DNA of 54,530 nt from assembly GCF_004362745.1 (NCBI RefSeq), contig NZ_SNXY01000014.1:1-54530 (forward strand), written 5' to 3'. A program made the translations under genes and the position numbers. Below, piece by piece: positions 36,086 through 45,713 of the stretch (its first letter is position 1; each line of letters starts with the position of its first letter). The notes beneath the pieces were generated by a model, which was not told where the DNA came from, made no database searches, and saw only the letters and a list, made by a program, of their open reading frames with translations. This stretch comes from Oharaeibacter diazotrophicus. Its GTDB lineage: Bacteria > Pseudomonadota > Alphaproteobacteria > Rhizobiales > Pleomorphomonadaceae.

Positions 36086-36919
36086 ATGGCGATCCCGGAC
36101 CCCTCCGACTGGCGTCCCGGCCACGTGCCGGCCTCCGCCGCGACCGTCGCGGTCGCGCCGCTGCTCCATGCCGCGGTGCGGCTGCCGTCGGCGTTGCGCG
36201 CCGGGGCGGCGGCGCTGGTCGACCTCGTGCTGCCGCCATCGTGCCCGGTCTGCCGCGTGCCGACCGGCAGCACCGGCGGGCTCTGCATGGAATGCTGGCA
36301 CCAGGTGCGCTTCCTCAAGCGGCCGTGGTGCGAGCGGCTCGGCACGCCGTTTCCCTACGACCTCGGCGAGGGCACCCTGTCGGCCGCCGCGGTGGCGACG
36401 CCGCCGGCCTTCGATCGGGCGCGCTCGGCGGTCCACTACGACGGCCCGGTCCCCGACCTCGTCCAGGCCTTCAAATACGCCGACCGCACCGACCTCGCGC
36501 CCACCTTCGCCGGCTGGATGCTGCGCGCCGGCGCCGAACTCCTCGCCGACGCCGACCTCGTCACCGCCGTGCCGCTGCACCGGTCCCGGCTGTTCCGCCG
36601 CCGCTTCAACCAGGCCGGCCTGCTCGCCCGCGAGATCGCCCGCCGCGGCGGCCTCGCCTTCCGGCCGGAGGTGGTGGTCCGCGCCCGCGCCACCGCCGCC
36701 CAGGTCGGTCTCAGCCGCGAGGGCCGCGAGGCCAACGTGCGCGGTGCCTTCCGCGTGCCGCCGTCGGCGAAGGCGACGGTTGCGGGGCGGCGGATCCTGG
36801 TGATCGACGACGTCATGACCACGGGCGCCACGCTGGAGGCGGTGGCCCGGCCGCTGAAGCGGGCCGGCGCCGCCCGCGTCGACGTGCTCACGTTGGCCCG
36901 GGTTGTGCAGAGCCTCTAG
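36086..36919 (+). CDS. comF: ComF family protein (phosphoribosyltransferase-like)
   Basis: A 277-residue protein with an N-terminal zinc cysteine cluster (CPVCRVPTGSTGGLCMECW) and a C-terminal type I PRTase domain (VTAVPLHRSRLFRRRFNQAGLLAREIA; VIDDVMTTGATLEA). ComF/GntX-type proteins are linked with DNA uptake or utilisation in naturally competent species, though many noncompetent bacteria have them. The start at 36086 (MAIPDPSDW) is preceded by a weak site; GTG 36071 is out of frame. The glutaredoxin gene follows by 48 bases. Confidence 0.88.
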   Translation: MAIPDPSDWRPGHVPASAATVAVAPLLHAAVRLPSALRAGAAALVDLVLPPSCPVCRVPTGSTGGLCMECWHQVRFLKRPWCERLGTPFPYDLGEGTLSAAAVATPPAFDRARSAVHYDGPVPDLVQAFKYADRTDLAPTFAGWMLRAGAELLADADLVTAVPLHRSRLFRRRFNQAGLLAREIARRGGLAFRPEVVVRARATAAQVGLSREGREANVRGAFRVPPSAKATVAGRRILVIDDVMTTGATLEAVARPLKRAGAARVDVLTLARVVQSL

Positions 36920-36967
36920 CCGCGCCTATATCAGCGTCATCGCTCGCACAGGAGAGGACCGTCCGGC

Positions 36968-37222
36968 ATGGCCGACGTCGTGATCTACACCCGGGACGGC
37001 TGTCCCTACTGCACCCGCGCCAAGGGGCTGCTCGACCGCAAGGGCGTGGCCTACACCGAGTTCAACGCCTCGGTCGAAGCGGACAAGCGCCAGGAAATGA
37101 TGACTCGCTCCGGCCGCAACACCTTCCCGCAGGTCTTCGTCGGCACGACCCACGTCGGCGGCTGCGACGATCTCCACGCCGCCGAGGCCGACGGCAGCCT
37201 CGACCGGCTGCTCGCCGGCTGA
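36968..37222 (+). CDS. grxC: Glutaredoxin 3
   Basis: An 84-residue dithiol glutaredoxin using glutathione. The active site CPYC follows YTRDG; the cis-proline segment TFPQVFVG and the GGCDDLHAAEADG glutathione-binding stretch are complete. AGGAGA lies upstream of the ATG. It sits in the Rhizobiales comF-grxC-nitrilase order. Confidence 0.95.
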   Translation: MADVVIYTRDGCPYCTRAKGLLDRKGVAYTEFNASVEADKRQEMMTRSGRNTFPQVFVGTTHVGGCDDLHAAEADGSLDRLLAG

Positions 37223-37256
37223 CCCGTCCCGCCCTTCCGTTCCTAGGAAACGCCCC

Positions 37257-38108
37257 ATGGTCCGCGTCGCCTGCGTCCAGCTCCGCTCCGGCCGCGATCC
37301 GGCCGCCAATCTCGCGGCCACCGAGGCGCTCGTCCGCGAGGCCGCGGGACGGGGGGCGACCTACGTCCAGACCCCGGAGATGACGAACATCCTCGAGCGC
37401 TCGCGCGAGGACCTGTTCGCCAAGATCGCCACCGAGGCCGACGACGTCTTCCTCGCGCGGATGCGGACCGTGGCCGCCGAGCTCGGCATCCACCTCCACC
37501 TCGGCTCGCTCGCGCTGAAGCGGGCCGACGGCAAGGTCGCCAACCGCGGCTTCGTGATCGGCCCCGACGGCGGCATCCTCGGCGCCTACGACAAGATCCA
37601 CATGTTCGACGTCGACCTCGCCGGCGGCGAGAGCTGGCGCGAGAGCGCGACCTACACGCCCGGCACCGACGCCGTCACGGTCGACGCCGGCGGCCTCACG
37701 GTCGGCATGGCGATCTGCTACGACATCCGCTTTCCGCATCTCTTCCGCGCCTACGGTCACGCCGGCGTCGACGTGGTGACGGCGCCGGCCGCCTTCACCC
37801 GCCAGACCGGCGCCGCGCACTGGCACGTGCTGCAGCGCGCCCGGGCGATCGAGAACGGCTGCTTCCTCGTCTCGGCTGCCCAGGGCGGCCTTCACGAGGA
37901 CGGCCGCGAGACCTACGGCCACTCGCTGATCGTCGACCCCTGGGGCGTGGTGATCGCCGAGGCCGACCACGACGAGCCCGGCGTGATCGTCGCCGAGATC
38001 GACCCCGCCGCCGTCGCGGCCGCCCGCGGCCGCATCCCGTCGCTGAAGAACGAGCGCCCGTTCGGGCTGGTCGCGCCCGACCGGGCGCGGCTGCGCTCGC
38101 TCGGCTGA
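37257..38108 (+). CDS. Carbon-nitrogen hydrolase (nitrilase superfamily, Nit/omega-amidase type)
   Basis: A 283-residue amidase with the catalytic triad Glu41 (TPEMTNIL), Lys113 ([11 protein letters not shown]) and Cys154 ([13 protein letters not shown]). The sequence resembles Nit1/Nit2-type enzymes, of which Nit1 removes deaminated glutathione and Nit2 acts on omega-amides. Its position after a glutaredoxin gene suits a glutathione-repair role, which is an inference. It starts 35 bases after grxC, probably in one transcript. Confidence 0.9.
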   Translation: MVRVACVQLRSGRDPAANLAATEALVREAAGRGATYVQTPEMTNILERSREDLFAKIATEADDVFLARMRTVAAELGIHLHLGSLALKRADGKVANRGFVIGPDGGILGAYDKIHMFDVDLAGGESWRESATYTPGTDAVTVDAGGLTVGMAICYDIRFPHLFRAYGHAGVDVVTAPAAFTRQTGAAHWHVLQRARAIENGCFLVSAAQGGLHEDGRETYGHSLIVDPWGVVIAEADHDEPGVIVAEIDPAAVAAARGRIPSLKNERPFGLVAPDRARLRSLG

Positions 38109-38124
38109 AACCCGGGACGGTCCG

Positions 38125-38601
38125 ATGATCCGCTACGCCCTCGTCTGCTCCGCCGCCCACGACTTCGACGGCTGGTTCCGCTCGTCGGAGGATTTCGACG
38201 CGCAGAAGGCGAGGGGGTTGGTCGAATGCCCGGTCTGCGGCTCGACCGCGGTCGAAAAGGCTCTGATGGCGCCGGCGGTCCGGATCCGCGACGGCGCGTC
38301 CGCACCGACGCTTCCCGCTCCGGTCGCCGCGGGCGCCCCGCCCGTGCCGGCCGTGCCCGCGGCGCTGCCACCACCCGAGGCCGCCGAGATGATCGCGCGC
38401 CTGCGCGAACTCAAGGCCAAGCTCACCGCCGGCTCGGAGAACGTCGGCGAGCGCTTCGCCGAGGAGGCGCGCCGGATCCACTACGGCGAAACCGAGGCCC
38501 GCGCCGTCCACGGCCAAGCCTCGCCCGACGAGGCCCGCGCCCTCGTCGAGGAAGGCGTACCGATCCTGCCGCTCCCGATCCTGCCCGACGAGCGGAACTG
38601 A
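38125..38601 (+). CDS. DUF1178 family protein
   Basis: A 158-residue protein conserved in alphaproteobacteria. The N-terminus [21 protein letters not shown] and a CPVCGS knuckle (about residue 33) suggest a small zinc ribbon. A Pro/Ala linker (about 58-82) leads to a conserved C-terminal helix region ([13 protein letters not shown] ... [23 protein letters not shown]). Function unknown. It begins 17 bases after the nitrilase gene and ends 8 bases before the convergent ubiG stop. Confidence 0.9.
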   Translation: MIRYALVCSAAHDFDGWFRSSEDFDAQKARGLVECPVCGSTAVEKALMAPAVRIRDGASAPTLPAPVAAGAPPVPAVPAALPPPEAAEMIARLRELKAKLTAGSENVGERFAEEARRIHYGETEARAVHGQASPDEARALVEEGVPILPLPILPDERN

Positions 38602-38608
38602 GCCCGGA

Positions 38609-39349
38609 TCAGGCCGGGCGGGCGGCGATCACCATGTAGTTGACAGCGGTGTCGCGGCTCTCCTTCCAGACGTCGCGCAGCGGGTCGAACACGACGCCGA
38701 CGCGGTCGAGGAGGACGAGGCCGGCGTCCTGGAGCGGCGCCTCGACCTCCTCCGGACGGACCAGCTTGTCGTAGGAGTGCGTGCCGCGCGGCAGCCAGCG
38801 CAGCACGTATTCCGCGCCGACGATGGCGAGGCCGAGCGCCTTCAGGGTCCGGTTGATGGTGGCGACCACCACGAGCCCGCCGGGCTTGGCCATCGACGAC
38901 ACCGTGTCGAGGAAGGCCGGGACGTCGGCGACGTGCTCGACCACTTCGAGCGCCAGCACCACGTCGAAGCGCTCGCCGGCGGCGGCGAGCGCCTCGGCCG
39001 TGGTGGCGCGGTAGTCGACGGCAAGGCCGGTCTCGACGGCGTGCAGCCGGGCCACCTCGACATTGGTCGCGGACGGGTCGATGCCGACCACGGTCGCGCA
39101 GAGCCGGGCCAGCGGCTCCGAGACCAGCCCGCCGCCGCAGCCGACGTCGAGGATGCGCAGGCCGTCGAGCGAGCGCGCTGCGCGGGCGTCGCGCGAAAAG
39201 TGCAGGGCGATCTCGCGCTTCAGCACCGCGAGGCGGACCGGGTTGAACTTGTGCAGCGGCTTGAACTTGCCCTTCGGGTCCCACCACTCGGCGGCCATTC
39301 GGGAGAAGCGCTCGACCTCGATCGGATCCACTGTGACGGCGGCGGGCAT
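38609..39349 (-). CDS. ubiG: Ubiquinone biosynthesis O-methyltransferase UbiG
   Basis: A 246-residue SAM-dependent enzyme for both O-methylations of the ubiquinone ring, on the inner face of the membrane. Family marks are [30 protein letters not shown] (in pieces), motif [40 protein letters not shown], and [18 protein letters not shown] lies 8 bases before ATG 39349; an in-frame ATG at 39376 is less likely. Together with ubiTUV it shows a ubiquinone-using respiratory chain. Confidence 0.95.
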   Translation of the reverse strand: MPAAVTVDPIEVERFSRMAAEWWDPKGKFKPLHKFNPVRLAVLKREIALHFSRDARAARSLDGLRILDVGCGGGLVSEPLARLCATVVGIDPSATNVEVARLHAVETGLAVDYRATTAEALAAAGERFDVVLALEVVEHVADVPAFLDTVSSMAKPGGLVVVATINRTLKALGLAIVGAEYVLRWLPRGTHSYDKLVRPEEVEAPLQDAGLVLLDRVGVVFDPLRDVWKESRDTAVNYMVIAARPA

Positions 39350-39398
39350 GGCGCGGGCTCCTCGGGTCTCTCGCATCCGCCGTGATGTCGACCCGCCC

Positions 39399-39442
39399 GC
39401 CGACGCTGTCAAGCGTCGGCGCCGACGCCGTCGAGCGTCGGC
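39399..39442. repeat. Two tandem 22-bp hairpin units between ubiG and lysC
   Basis: GCCGACGC-TGTCAA-GCGTCGGC (39399-39420) directly followed by GCCGACGC-CGTCGA-GCGTCGGC (39421-39442). Each unit is a perfect 8-bp stem with a 6-base loop; the units differ only in two loop bases. They lie in the divergent promoter region, 50 bases upstream of ubiG. Confidence 0.8.
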
Positions 39443-39619
39443 GCCGCGGCCGGGTGCGAACCCGCCCGGAGTTGCCGGCTTTCCCGGACGTTGCGGGGGC
39501 GGCGGCCTTCCTGTATTGGAGGGCCGCCCGCGGCCGGGGGGGGCTCCGACGAGCCCAGCCCCGACGCAAGGCCCAAGGATCCTCCAACGGGGTAGCCCCC
39601 GAGGCAAAGCGCGCTGAAG

Positions 39620-40873
39620 ATGGCCCGGCTGGTGATGAAGTTCGGCGGCACGTCCGTCGCGGATCTCGACCGCATCAGGAACGTGGCGCGCCACGTCAAG
39701 CGCGAGGTGGACGCCGGCCATCAGGTCGCCGTGGTGGTGTCGGCGATGTCGGGCAAGACCAACGAACTGGTCGCGTTGTGCCGCGGCGCCTCGATCCTGC
39801 ACGACGCGCGCGAATACGACGCCGTCGTCGCCTCGGGCGAACAGGTCACCTCGGGCCTGCTCGCGATCGCGCTGCAGGCGATCGGCGTCGACGCCCGCTC
39901 CTGGCAGGGCTGGCAGCTGCCGATCCGCACCGACGGCGCCCACGGCGCCGCCCGCATCGAGAGCATCGACGGCACGCGCGTGATCGAGCAGATGGAGGCC
40001 GGCCGCGTCGCGGTGGTCGCGGGCTTCCAGGGCATCGGCCCGGACGGGCGGATCTCGACCCTCGGCCGCGGCGGCTCCGACACCTCGGCGGTGGCGGTGG
40101 CGGCGGCGATCAGGGCCGACCGCTGCGACATCTACACCGACGTCGACGGCGTCTACACCACCGATCCCCGCATGGTCCCGAAGGCGCGCCGCCTCGACAA
40201 GGTCTCCTTCGAGGAGATGCTGGAGATGGCCTCGCTCGGCTCGAAGGTGCTGCAGGTGCGCTCGGTCGAGCTGGCGATGGTGCACGGCGTGCGCACCTTC
40301 GTGCGCTCCTCCTTCGAGGATCCGGAGAACCCGAAGACCCAGCCGAACGGCGACCCGTTCGGAACGCTCATTTGCGACGAGGACGAGATCGTGGAACAAG
40401 AGGTCGTCACCGGCATCGCCTATTCCAAGGACGAGGCGCAGATCTCGATCCGCCGCGTCGCCGACCAGCCCGGCATCGCCGCCTCCGTGTTCGTGCCGCT
40501 CGCCGAGGCCAACATCAACGTGGACATGATCGTCCAGAACGTCGCCTCCAACGGTGCCGAGACGGACATCACCTTCACGGTGCCGGCCGCCGACTACGAG
40601 CGCGCCATGAAGGTGATCGAGGACCGCAAGGCCGAGATCGGCTATCTTCTGCTCGAGGGATCGACGGGCGTCTGCAAGGTGTCGGTGATCGGCGTCGGCA
40701 TGCGCAGCCACGCCGGCGTCGCCGCCCAGGCGTTCAAGGCGCTGGCGGCCAAGGGCATCAACATCCGCGCGATCACCACGTCCGAGATCAAGATCTCGGT
40801 GCTGATCGAGGACGTCTACACCGAGCTTGCGGTCCGGACTTTGCACTCGGTATACGGACTCGACAAGGGCTGA
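39620..40873 (+). CDS. lysC: Aspartate kinase
   Basis: A 417-residue monofunctional aspartokinase that makes aspartyl phosphate for lysine, threonine and methionine. The kinase domain opens with KFGGTS (residues 7-12) and [16 protein letters not shown], with [15 protein letters not shown] and [13 protein letters not shown] further on. Two C-terminal ACT modules follow ([52 protein letters not shown]) for feedback control. No strong ribosome-binding site is seen. An internal start could give the separate regulatory beta subunit, as in some bacteria, but I see no proof here. Confidence 0.96.
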   Translation: MARLVMKFGGTSVADLDRIRNVARHVKREVDAGHQVAVVVSAMSGKTNELVALCRGASILHDAREYDAVVASGEQVTSGLLAIALQAIGVDARSWQGWQLPIRTDGAHGAARIESIDGTRVIEQMEAGRVAVVAGFQGIGPDGRISTLGRGGSDTSAVAVAAAIRADRCDIYTDVDGVYTTDPRMVPKARRLDKVSFEEMLEMASLGSKVLQVRSVELAMVHGVRTFVRSSFEDPENPKTQPNGDPFGTLICDEDEIVEQEVVTGIAYSKDEAQISIRRVADQPGIAASVFVPLAEANINVDMIVQNVASNGAETDITFTVPAADYERAMKVIEDRKAEIGYLLLEGSTGVCKVSVIGVGMRSHAGVAAQAFKALAAKGINIRAITTSEIKISVLIEDVYTELAVRTLHSVYGLDKG

Positions 40874-41034
40874 GGCGAGCGGGGCCGCGGCGTGCGGCCG
40901 TCCTCGGCCGGGGCCCGGCCGGGTCGACGGATGCGTCCGGGCGTCGCGAGACGTCCGGGTGACGACAACTTCGGGCGCGTGAGATCCTTCGCGCGCGGTC
41001 GCGACGGCGGCGACCGCCTACCGGGATGCGGACG

Positions 41035-43305
41035 ATGCGGGGGTCAATCTTCGGACCGCGCGTGCTGCTGCGTCGCCTCCGCGAGGTCATGGCGGAGCCG
41101 ATCAGCGCACAGGCGCGCCTCGACAAGATCGTCGCCACCATCGCGGCCAACATGGTCGCGGAGGTGTGCTCGGTCTACGTCCTGCGTGCAGACGGCGTGC
41201 TCGAGCTGTTCGCCACCGAGGGCCTCAACCGCACCGCCGTCCACAAGGCCGCGCTGAAGGTCGGCGAGGGCCTCGTCGGCACCATCGCCGACGCCGCGAC
41301 CCTCCTGAACCTGCCGGACGCCCAGGCCCATCCCGCCTTCGCCTACCTGCCGGAGACCGGCGAGGAAGTCTACCACTCCTTCCTCGGCGTGCCCATTCTC
41401 AGGGCGGGCCGCACGCTCGGCGTGCTCGTGGTGCAGAACCGCGCCCGCAAGAGCTATTCCGACGAGGAGGAGGAGGCGCTCCAGACCACCGCGATGATCA
41501 TCGCGGAGATGATCGCCTCCGGCGAGCTCGCGACGCTGGCGGCGACGCCGGCGACCGGCCTCGACCTCGCCCGGCCGCAGCACCTGCCGGGCGTGGCGCT
41601 GTCCGACGGCGTCGGCCTCGGCCACGTCGTGCTGCACGAGCCGCGCGTGGTCGTCACCAACCTGATCGCCGAGGATCCCGAGAAGGAGGTCCGCCGTCTC
41701 GACGCCGCGATCGCCAAGCTGCGGCTGTCGGTCGACGACATGATCGAGCGCGGCGAGGTCGCCCACCACGGCGAGCACCGCGACGTGCTCGAGGCCTACC
41801 GCATGTTCGCCTACGACCGCGGCTGGGCCCGGCGCATGGAGGAGGCGATCGTGCGCTCCGGCCTCACAGCCGAGGCCGCGGTCGAGCGCGTCCAGTCCGA
41901 CACCCGCGCCCGGATGCAGCGCCAGACCGACCCTTACCTGCGCGAACGGCTGCACGACTTCGACGACCTCACCTTCCGCCTGCTGCGCGAGCTGATGGGC
42001 CGCGACGACCGCAAGACCCAGCTGCCGGACAACGCCATCGTCGTCGCCCGCAACATGGGCGCCGCCGAACTGCTCGACTACGACCGCACCCGCATCCGCG
42101 GCCTCGTCCTCGAGGAGGGCGCGCCGACCAGCCACGTCGCCATCGTCGCACGCGCGCTCAACATCGCCACCGTCGGCCAAGTGCCGAACGCGGTGTCGCT
42201 GGCCGAGCCCGGCGACGCCATCATCGTCGACGGCGAGGCCGGCCTCGTCCACCTGCGCCCGCCCGGCGACGTCGAATCGGCCTATGCCGACAAGGTCCGC
42301 TTCCGCGCCCGCCGCCAGGAGCGCTTCCGCCGGCTGCGCAACAAGCCGGCCGTGACCCGCGACGGCGTCGAGATCTCGCTCAACATCAACGCCGGCCTCG
42401 TCTTCGACCTGCCGCACCTCGACGAGAGCGGCGCGGACGGCATCGGCCTGTTCCGCACCGAACTGCAGTTCATGATCGCCTCCGCCTTCCCGCGGATGAG
42501 CGAGCAGCAGCAGCTCTACGGCAAGGTGCTCGACGGCGCCGGCGCGCGCCCGGTGACCTTCCGCTCGCTCGACATCGGCGGCGACAAGGTGCTGCCTTAT
42601 CTCACGCGTGCCGTCGCCGAGGAGAACCCGGCGATGGGCTGGCGCGCGATCCGCCTCGGCCTCGACCGGCCGGCGCTGCTGCGCACCCAGGTCCGCGCCC
42701 TGCTCAAGGCCGCCGCCGGCCGGCACCTCCGGCTGATGTTCCCGATGGTCAGCGAGGTCGACGAGTTCCGCCGCGGCCGCGAGATCGTCGAGCGCGAGTT
42801 GCGCTTCCTCGCCGGCCACGGCTACGAGCCGCCGAAGAAGCTGCAGCTCGGCGCCATGATCGAGGTGCCGGCGCTGCTGTTCGAGCTCGACGAGCTGCTC
42901 GAGGAGGTCGACTTCGTCTCGGTCGGGTCCAACGACCTGTTCCAGTTCATGTTTGCCGCCGACCGCGGCAACGCCATGATCACCGATCGCTTCGATCCGC
43001 TGGCGCCGTCCTTCCTGCGTGCGCTCGGCACGATCGCCGAGAAGGCCCGCCACGCCGGCAAGGGGGCGACGCTGTGCGGCGAGCTCGCCGGCCGGCCGCT
43101 CGCCGCGATGGCCTTGATCGGGATCGGCTTCCGGTCCATCTCGATGACGCCCGCCTCGGTCGGCCCGGTCAAGGCCATGGTGCGCGCGCTCGACGTGGCC
43201 GCCCTCGAGGCCGCGATGACGCCCGCGCTCGCCCGCGCCACGGACCGGTCGCTGCGCGGGCTGCTCGAGGGCTTCGCCCACGAGCACGACGTGCCGCTGA
43301 CCTGA
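41035..43305 (+). CDS. ptsP: Phosphoenolpyruvate-protein phosphotransferase PtsP (enzyme I of PTS-Ntr)
   Basis: A 756-residue first component of the nitrogen-related phosphotransferase relay, passing phosphate from PEP to NPr. The GAF domain (residues about 20-150: ANMVAEVCSVYVLRADGVLELFATEGL) binds glutamine and 2-oxoglutarate in homologues. Next come the helical HPr-binding region, the phosphohistidine GAPTSHVAIVARAL, and the PEP-binding barrel (GLFRTELQFM, VGSNDLFQFMFAADR, CGELAGRP). The start MRGSIFGPRVLLRRLREVM is family-like; ATG 41026 would add three residues. It follows lysC and precedes prfA, the usual Rhizobiales order. Confidence 0.96.
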   Translation: MRGSIFGPRVLLRRLREVMAEPISAQARLDKIVATIAANMVAEVCSVYVLRADGVLELFATEGLNRTAVHKAALKVGEGLVGTIADAATLLNLPDAQAHPAFAYLPETGEEVYHSFLGVPILRAGRTLGVLVVQNRARKSYSDEEEEALQTTAMIIAEMIASGELATLAATPATGLDLARPQHLPGVALSDGVGLGHVVLHEPRVVVTNLIAEDPEKEVRRLDAAIAKLRLSVDDMIERGEVAHHGEHRDVLEAYRMFAYDRGWARRMEEAIVRSGLTAEAAVERVQSDTRARMQRQTDPYLRERLHDFDDLTFRLLRELMGRDDRKTQLPDNAIVVARNMGAAELLDYDRTRIRGLVLEEGAPTSHVAIVARALNIATVGQVPNAVSLAEPGDAIIVDGEAGLVHLRPPGDVESAYADKVRFRARRQERFRRLRNKPAVTRDGVEISLNINAGLVFDLPHLDESGADGIGLFRTELQFMIASAFPRMSEQQQLYGKVLDGAGARPVTFRSLDIGGDKVLPYLTRAVAEENPAMGWRAIRLGLDRPALLRTQVRALLKAAAGRHLRLMFPMVSEVDEFRRGREIVERELRFLAGHGYEPPKKLQLGAMIEVPALLFELDELLEEVDFVSVGSNDLFQFMFAADRGNAMITDRFDPLAPSFLRALGTIAEKARHAGKGATLCGELAGRPLAAMALIGIGFRSISMTPASVGPVKAMVRALDVAALEAAMTPALARATDRSLRGLLEGFAHEHDVPLT

Positions 43306-43326
43306 GCCTTGTCCAAGCCGGAACCC

Positions 43327-44400
43327 ATGAGCGCGTTCGACGCCAAGCTCGAAGGCCTGATCGACCGCTTCGCCATCATCGAGGCGCGGATGTCGGGCCA
43401 GCCCGACGCCGAGACCTACGTCCGGCTGTCGCGCGACTATGCCGAGCTGCAGCCGCTCGTCGAGGCGATCCGCCGCCTGCGCGCGGTCGAGCGCGAACTC
43501 GCGGATGTCGACCACCTGCTCGAGGACCCGGACACCGACCCGGAGATGCGCGCCCTCGCCGAGGCCGAGCGGCCGGAGGTGGCGGCGAGCCTCGAACGGC
43601 TCGGCCGCGAGGTCCGTCTCGCGCTGCTGCCGCGCGACCGCGCCGACGACATGAGCGCCATCCTCGAGGTCCGCGCCGGCACCGGCGGCGACGAGGCGGC
43701 GCTGTTCGCCGGCGACCTGTTCCGGATGTACCAGCGCTACGCCGAGGCGCGCGGCTGGAAGGTCGAGGTGCTCTCGACCTCCGAGGGCGAGGTCGGCGGC
43801 TACAAGGAGATCGTCGCGTCGGTGACGGGGCAGGGCGTGTTCGCCCGCCTGAAGTTCGAATCGGGCGTGCACCGGGTGCAGCGGGTGCCGGCGACCGAAT
43901 CCTCGGGCCGCATCCACACCTCGGCGGCGACCGTCGCGGTGCTGCCCGAGGCCGAGGAGGTCGACGTCGCCATCGACGAGGCCGACCTCCGGGTCGACAC
44001 CTTCCGCGCCTCCGGCTCGGGCGGCCAGCACGTCAACACCACCGACAGCGCCATCCGCATCACCCACCTGCCGACCGGCGTCGTCGTCGCGGTCCAGGAC
44101 GAGCGCTCGCAGCACAAGAACCGCGCCAAGGCGATGAAGATGCTGCGCGCCCGCATCTACGAGCTCGAGCGCGAGAAGGCCGAGAGCGAGCGCGCCGGCC
44201 AGCGCCGCGCCCAGGTCGGTTCCGGCGACCGCTCGGAGCGGATCCGCACCTACAACTTCGGCCAGGGCCGGGTCACCGACCACCGCATCAACCTGACGCT
44301 CTACCGGCTGCCGGCGGTGCTCGAGGGCGACCTCGACGAGATCGTCGACGCGCTGATCGCCGAGCACCAGGCCCAGCTCCTCGCCGAGGCCGAGGCGTGA
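43327..44400 (+). CDS. prfA: Peptide chain release factor 1
   Basis: A 357-residue factor for UAA/UAG termination. The codon-recognition motif Pro-Ala-Thr is in [18 protein letters not shown], and the catalytic GGQ is at residues 232-234 ([13 protein letters not shown]). ATG 43327 is preferred over an in-frame TTG at 43309. Its stop overlaps the prmC GTG start (GTGA, 44397-44400). It is methylated at the GGQ glutamine by the next gene product. Confidence 0.97.
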   Translation: MSAFDAKLEGLIDRFAIIEARMSGQPDAETYVRLSRDYAELQPLVEAIRRLRAVERELADVDHLLEDPDTDPEMRALAEAERPEVAASLERLGREVRLALLPRDRADDMSAILEVRAGTGGDEAALFAGDLFRMYQRYAEARGWKVEVLSTSEGEVGGYKEIVASVTGQGVFARLKFESGVHRVQRVPATESSGRIHTSAATVAVLPEAEEVDVAIDEADLRVDTFRASGSGGQHVNTTDSAIRITHLPTGVVVAVQDERSQHKNRAKAMKMLRARIYELEREKAESERAGQRRAQVGSGDRSERIRTYNFGQGRVTDHRINLTLYRLPAVLEGDLDEIVDALIAEHQAQLLAEAEA

Positions 44401-45278
44401 GCGCCGATCCGACCGTCGACGGCCTGCTCGCCGCCGCGCGGCGGACGCTGCGCGCGGCCGGCGTCGAGGGCGCGGCGCACGACGCCCGGGCGCTCGCCCG
44501 CGGCATCCTCGGCCTCGACGCCGCCGGCCTGATCGCCGCCGCGGGCGAGCCGGTGGCGCCCGAGCATGCCGAACGCCTCGCCGCGGCGGTTGCCCGGCGC
44601 GCCGCCGGCGAGCCGGTCGGCCGCATCCTCGGCCGCCGCGAGTTCCACGGCCTCGATTTCCGCCTCGGTCCCGACACCCTGGAGCCGCGGCCGGATACGG
44701 AGACCCTGGTCGACGTCGCGATTTCCCGCGTCCGGCGTGGCGCCGTTCCCGGCGCGGCACCTGATGGCACCGGCCTCCTCTTCGCCGATCTCGGCACCGG
44801 CACCGGGGCGATCGCGGTCGCGCTCGCCGCGGCGCTGCCGGGCGCGCGCGGCGTCGCCGTCGATCTTGCGGCCGGCGCCGCCGCGGTGGCGCGCGGCAAC
44901 GCGGAACGGGCGGGCGTCGCCGATCGCCTCGACGTCCGCGTCGGCTCCTGGTTCGATCCGGTGCCGGAGACGCTCGGCCTCGTCCTCTCCAATCCGCCCT
45001 ACATCGAGAGCGCCGCGATCGCCGGTCTCGACCGCGAGGTGCGCGACCACGACCCCCTTCTCGCCCTCGACGGCGGGCCCGACGGCCTCGACGCCTACCG
45101 CGCCCTCGTCCCCGCCGCCGCGGCCCGGCTGGTCGGCGGGGGAACCCTCGCGGTCGAGATCGGTTGGACCCAAGGCACGGCGGTGTCGGCGCTCTTCATC
45201 GACGCCGGCTTCCGGGACGTCGCGGTCGTCGAGGATCTCGCCGGCCGTCCGCGGGTGGTGGTTGGCACCAAGGCCTGA
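44397..45278 (+). CDS. prmC: Release factor glutamine methyltransferase
   Basis: A 293-residue SAM-dependent enzyme that N5-methylates the GGQ glutamine of release factors. It has the family N-terminal helical domain ([35 protein letters not shown] in segments), motif [16 protein letters not shown] and the catalytic NPPY at 199-202. GTG start overlapping prfA. The order prfA-prmC is standard. Confidence 0.96.
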   Translation: MSADPTVDGLLAAARRTLRAAGVEGAAHDARALARGILGLDAAGLIAAAGEPVAPEHAERLAAAVARRAAGEPVGRILGRREFHGLDFRLGPDTLEPRPDTETLVDVAISRVRRGAVPGAAPDGTGLLFADLGTGTGAIAVALAAALPGARGVAVDLAAGAAAVARGNAERAGVADRLDVRVGSWFDPVPETLGLVLSNPPYIESAAIAGLDREVRDHDPLLALDGGPDGLDAYRALVPAAAARLVGGGTLAVEIGWTQGTAVSALFIDAGFRDVAVVEDLAGRPRVVVGTKA

Positions 45279-45713
45279 CATTTTCGCGATCCAGCTCGGC
45301 CACGACGAAAAAGGGCTTGGAAATCAGCCGCGGAATCGCTAGGTTCCAAGGGCCGTGACGGGTATCGGGCGGGGCGTGACCGCGCGATGCGAAGATATCC
45401 ACCGGGGGGTGGATCGGTCATTTCCGGCTGATCATCGTCCGATTTCGTGCAGAGGCGACCGGGGCAAAGGGTCGCCACGCCGATTTCCGAGTCTCTTCGG
45501 CACCCGTTTCCGACTTGATCATCGTCTTGGAGGATGGCGCGAGCGAACACCCGACGGCCCCCACGAGGCGGCTCGCAGTCGGAATCTCGTGTCGAACAGC
45601 TTCCGGAGGGCGCGGCCGGGCACCAGGTGCCCCGCAGACGCCCGCGAACCGGCGCCCGTCGTGGCGGCGACAGCCGGTAACCAATTGACCGCCGAGCAAG
45701 AGACAGCGGACTG
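45279..45713. other. Long leader / intergenic region upstream of the DUF4167 gene
   Basis: 435 bases with no supported gene. A possible promoter is TTGGAA (45317-45322), 17 bases, TAGGTT (45340-45345); its outer bases make the inverted repeat CTTGGAA/TTCCAAG (45316-45322, 45344-45350). Downstream are a hairpin TCCACC-GGGG-GGTGGA (45398-45413), a stem GGCGACC/GGTCGCC with a 9-base loop (45454-45476) and a 15-base dyad GGGCACC-A-GGTGCCC (45618-45632). TGATCATCGTC occurs twice (45429-45439, 45516-45526). This would leave a structured 5' leader of about 360 bases, or a small RNA. Confidence 0.45.

Noticed and set aside
40905-40921. CGGCCGGG-G-CCCGGCCG palindrome between lysC and ptsP
   Set aside because: A one-base loop and all-GC composition in a region of mostly G and C; no tail and no clear role, close to what chance gives here.
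41044-44760. Very long open frame (over 1,200 codons) on the minus strand opposite ptsP, prfA and prmC
   Set aside because: Composition is the His/Asp/Gly/Arg-rich pattern typical of the antisense frame of GC-rich genes; the plus-strand genes carry all catalytic motifs.
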